The notes beneath the pieces are model-generated. The model ran no database searches and was not told where the DNA came from. It saw only the letters and a program-made list of their open reading frames with translations. Position numbers and translations under genes: made by a program. This document shows, piece by piece, positions 5,403 to 6,833 of a stretch of 6,833 nucleotides of DNA. This DNA is from JBGTKH01 sp041744735 (GTDB lineage: Bacteria > Planctomycetota > Planctomycetia > Pirellulales > Pirellulaceae), in the NCBI GenBank assembly GCA_041744735.1, contig JBGTKH010000399.1, positions 1 to 6,833 of the forward strand, in the 5' to 3' direction. Each line of letters opens with the position of its first letter. Positions within the stretch are counted from its first letter, which is position 1.

Positions 5403-6833
5403 CTAATCTTCGATCGCGACTTCGACGCCGCTGAGAATCGTCGAGGGCTGGTTGGCACTTGTCGAGGCCGACGCGCGCAGCGTGATTTCCAATTGGCTGC
5501 GCACTGTGACGCTGCGGAATTCGCGGACAACGCCACGGTTGGGGCCACCGGCGGTTTCGGCGACTTTGAAGTCTTGCAGCACCGGTTGGTCTTGCAGGTT
5601 GACGTCGAAGGACCGCGGGGCGTTGGCGGGAGGTTGCACGTCGGCGAAGTAGAGCCGTACGGTGTAGCGGCGTTCGTCTTTGACGTCGTTGTCGGCCAGC
5701 GTGATACGAATTGTTTCGGCGCCGGTGACTCCTGACGAGTTGACCCACGGCAGCCCCTCGCCGCTGACTCGCGACGAATGATGGCGGAAGTACTCGACGT
5801 TCTGGCCGGTCACTTCCACGGGCAGATCGGGCGAACGGCCGCCGACGCTGGGATAGTCGAGCCACAGTTCGCCATTCGGGCCGCGGCGGTCGCCGGGAGC
5901 GCCGAAGTTGATGCCGGCCCTTTGCACTCGGCCGCCGGTCCACGATTCGGGGCTGAACGTCCACATCTCTGCGTCGGGCATGTGGATCATGGCGAGCGAA
6001 CATTGATTCTGATAGGCACATGTGCAGGTGCGCGTGTAATCCGGTGCATTCAAGACGCCGTCGGCCGGCACCAGATTCGACGTGCAGCTTGAACGGAACC
6101 CGCCCAGGTTGCCCGTGCCGCCGTCGCCCGCCAAGTCAAAATAACCGGCCGCAGCGCTGCGGAATGTCAACAGATTCGTGCAGCCGATGGCGATGTTGCA
6201 GCCGTAATTGCGAGTGAACCGCCACGGGCTCTCGTCGCCGGTCAGCGGATGCGTGCGCGTCTTGGGCTCGCCGGTCAGCAGGCTCAGCGCGGCGCCTTGC
6301 GTGATAATCGTGTCGTCGTGCAATAGCGGCGGGCCGCTGTAGCTGACGTCGCTCTGCCACACGACCTCACCCGATGCGGCGCGATACACGGCCATGCCGC
6401 GTCCGACCTCATCCTTCGCGCGGTCGCGGTACATGCTGCCGGCTTGCAGCAGCAGTTGATGCTTCGGGCTGTACGACAGCCACGTGCCGAAGACGTTCTC
6501 GTCGGTTTGCCAAACGACGTCGCCGGTGCGGGCATCGAGGGCGTACAGGACCGACGACGCTTCGGGCGTCAGACCGCGGCGCTTCAGATACATCAGCCGT
6601 GCATCCGTCATGTGGTCGAGGCAAAACACTTTGCCGCCGCCCGCGACAATTGTGTTGTGGCGGAAGTCGTACACGGCGTCGCGCTTCCAAAGCACTTTGC
6701 CCGTGTAGCGGTCGAGCACGACGATGCGGCGGCTCCCTTCGCCGTAGCGTGTGAAGACCGCGTCCTTCGGATCGCCGGCGCGGCTGGCAGAGAACGGAAT
6801 CATCGGCGAACTGCCGGCGATCAGCAGATCCTC
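5403..6833 (-). CDS. PQQ-like beta-propeller protein with C-terminal malectin-like domain (N-terminus beyond window)
   Basis: The frame is open from the right edge (EDLLIAGSSP before the first internal ATG at 6803) to TAG at 5405-5403, giving 476 C-terminal residues. The ATG at 6803 is therefore probably internal. Propeller blades of the PQQ/quinoprotein type are visible as LDRYTGKVLWKRD (40-52), LDARTGDVVWQTD (99-111) and YRAASGEVVWQSD (150-162). These resemble PQQ-like structural repeats, and cofactor binding cannot be claimed. Residues about 210-280 form a Cys-rich segment (Cys212, 218, 250, 270, 272, 278) rich in Gly and aromatics. From about 307, INFGAPGDRRGPNGELWLDYPSVGG leads into a malectin-like beta-sandwich (about 345-476) with YTVRLYFADVQPP and RSFDVNLQ, a fold that commonly binds carbohydrate. 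Related architectures are frequent among planctomycete exported proteins. The likely location is periplasmic or extracellular, but the signal region lies outside the window. It is on the same strand as the nuclease gene 94 bases downstream. Confidence 0.88.
   Translation of the reverse strand, partial: EDLLIAGSSPMIPFSASRAGDPKDAVFTRYGEGSRRIVVLDRYTGKVLWKRDAVYDFRHNTIVAGGGKVFCLDHMTDARLMYLKRRGLTPEASSVLYALDARTGDVVWQTDENVFGTWLSYSPKHQLLLQAGSMYRDRAKDEVGRGMAVYRAASGEVVWQSDVSYSGPPLLHDDTIITQGAALSLLTGEPKTRTHPLTGDESPWRFTRNYGCNIAIGCTNLLTFRSAAAGYFDLAGDGGTGNLGGFRSSCTSNLVPADGVLNAPDYTRTCTCAYQNQCSLAMIHMPDAEMWTFSPESWTGGRVQRAGINFGAPGDRRGPNGELWLDYPSVGGRSPDLPVEVTGQNVEYFRHHSSRVSGEGLPWVNSSGVTGAETIRITLADNDVKDERRYTVRLYFADVQPPANAPRSFDVNLQDQPVLQDFKVAETAGGPNRGVVREFRSVTVRSQLEITLRASASTSANQPSTILSGVEVAIED

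Noticed and set aside
5338..6021. Minus-strand 227-residue Arg-rich frame
   Set aside because: It is a frame-shifted shadow of the malectin-like region, which has clear family motifs in the other frame.

Overview
The window is GC-rich and is mostly coded on the minus strand. It looks like a planctomycete, probably Pirellulales-like. That is an inference from three things: a secreted PQQ-type propeller protein with a C-terminal malectin-like domain, heptameric GAATGAC intergenic arrays, and short palindromic intergenic repeats. No rRNA, tRNA or CRISPR array was seen.

Layout from right to left, in the direction of minus-strand transcription. (1) 6833-5403 is the C-terminal part of a PQQ-like beta-propeller/malectin protein cut by the window edge. 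(2) 5308-3815 is an exported two-domain enzyme: an S1/P1-type zinc nuclease fused to a class C (HAD) acid phosphatase. (3) 3801-2221 starts only 13 bases later and encodes a membrane-anchored protein with two tandem ModA-like solute-binding domains. (4) A 124-base array of GAATGAC units arranged as a large inverted repeat fills the gap. (5) 2076-1195 encodes a ModB-like ABC permease. No ATPase gene follows. (6) 1172-1102 holds two inverted copies of a REP-like hairpin that differ by a compensatory base-pair change. (7) 1143-637 is a scar where the 5' part of a plus-strand CYTH-domain gene meets the 5' part of a minus-strand TfoX N-domain gene. Both have a good ribosome binding site and both lack their 3' parts. 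(8) 522-1 is the N-terminal part of an unrecognised secreted protein with a good sigma-70-like promoter.

The most interesting unit is the block at 5308-1195. The fusion enzyme could degrade nucleic acid to 5'-mononucleotides and strip their phosphate in one polypeptide outside the cytoplasm. The next two genes encode the binding protein and channel of an oxyanion-type importer. A nucleic-acid/phosphate scavenging operon is a reasonable hypothesis, but the importer's ligand cannot be read from sequence and molybdate or tungstate remains possible. The hairpin array between binding-protein and permease genes may set their relative expression.
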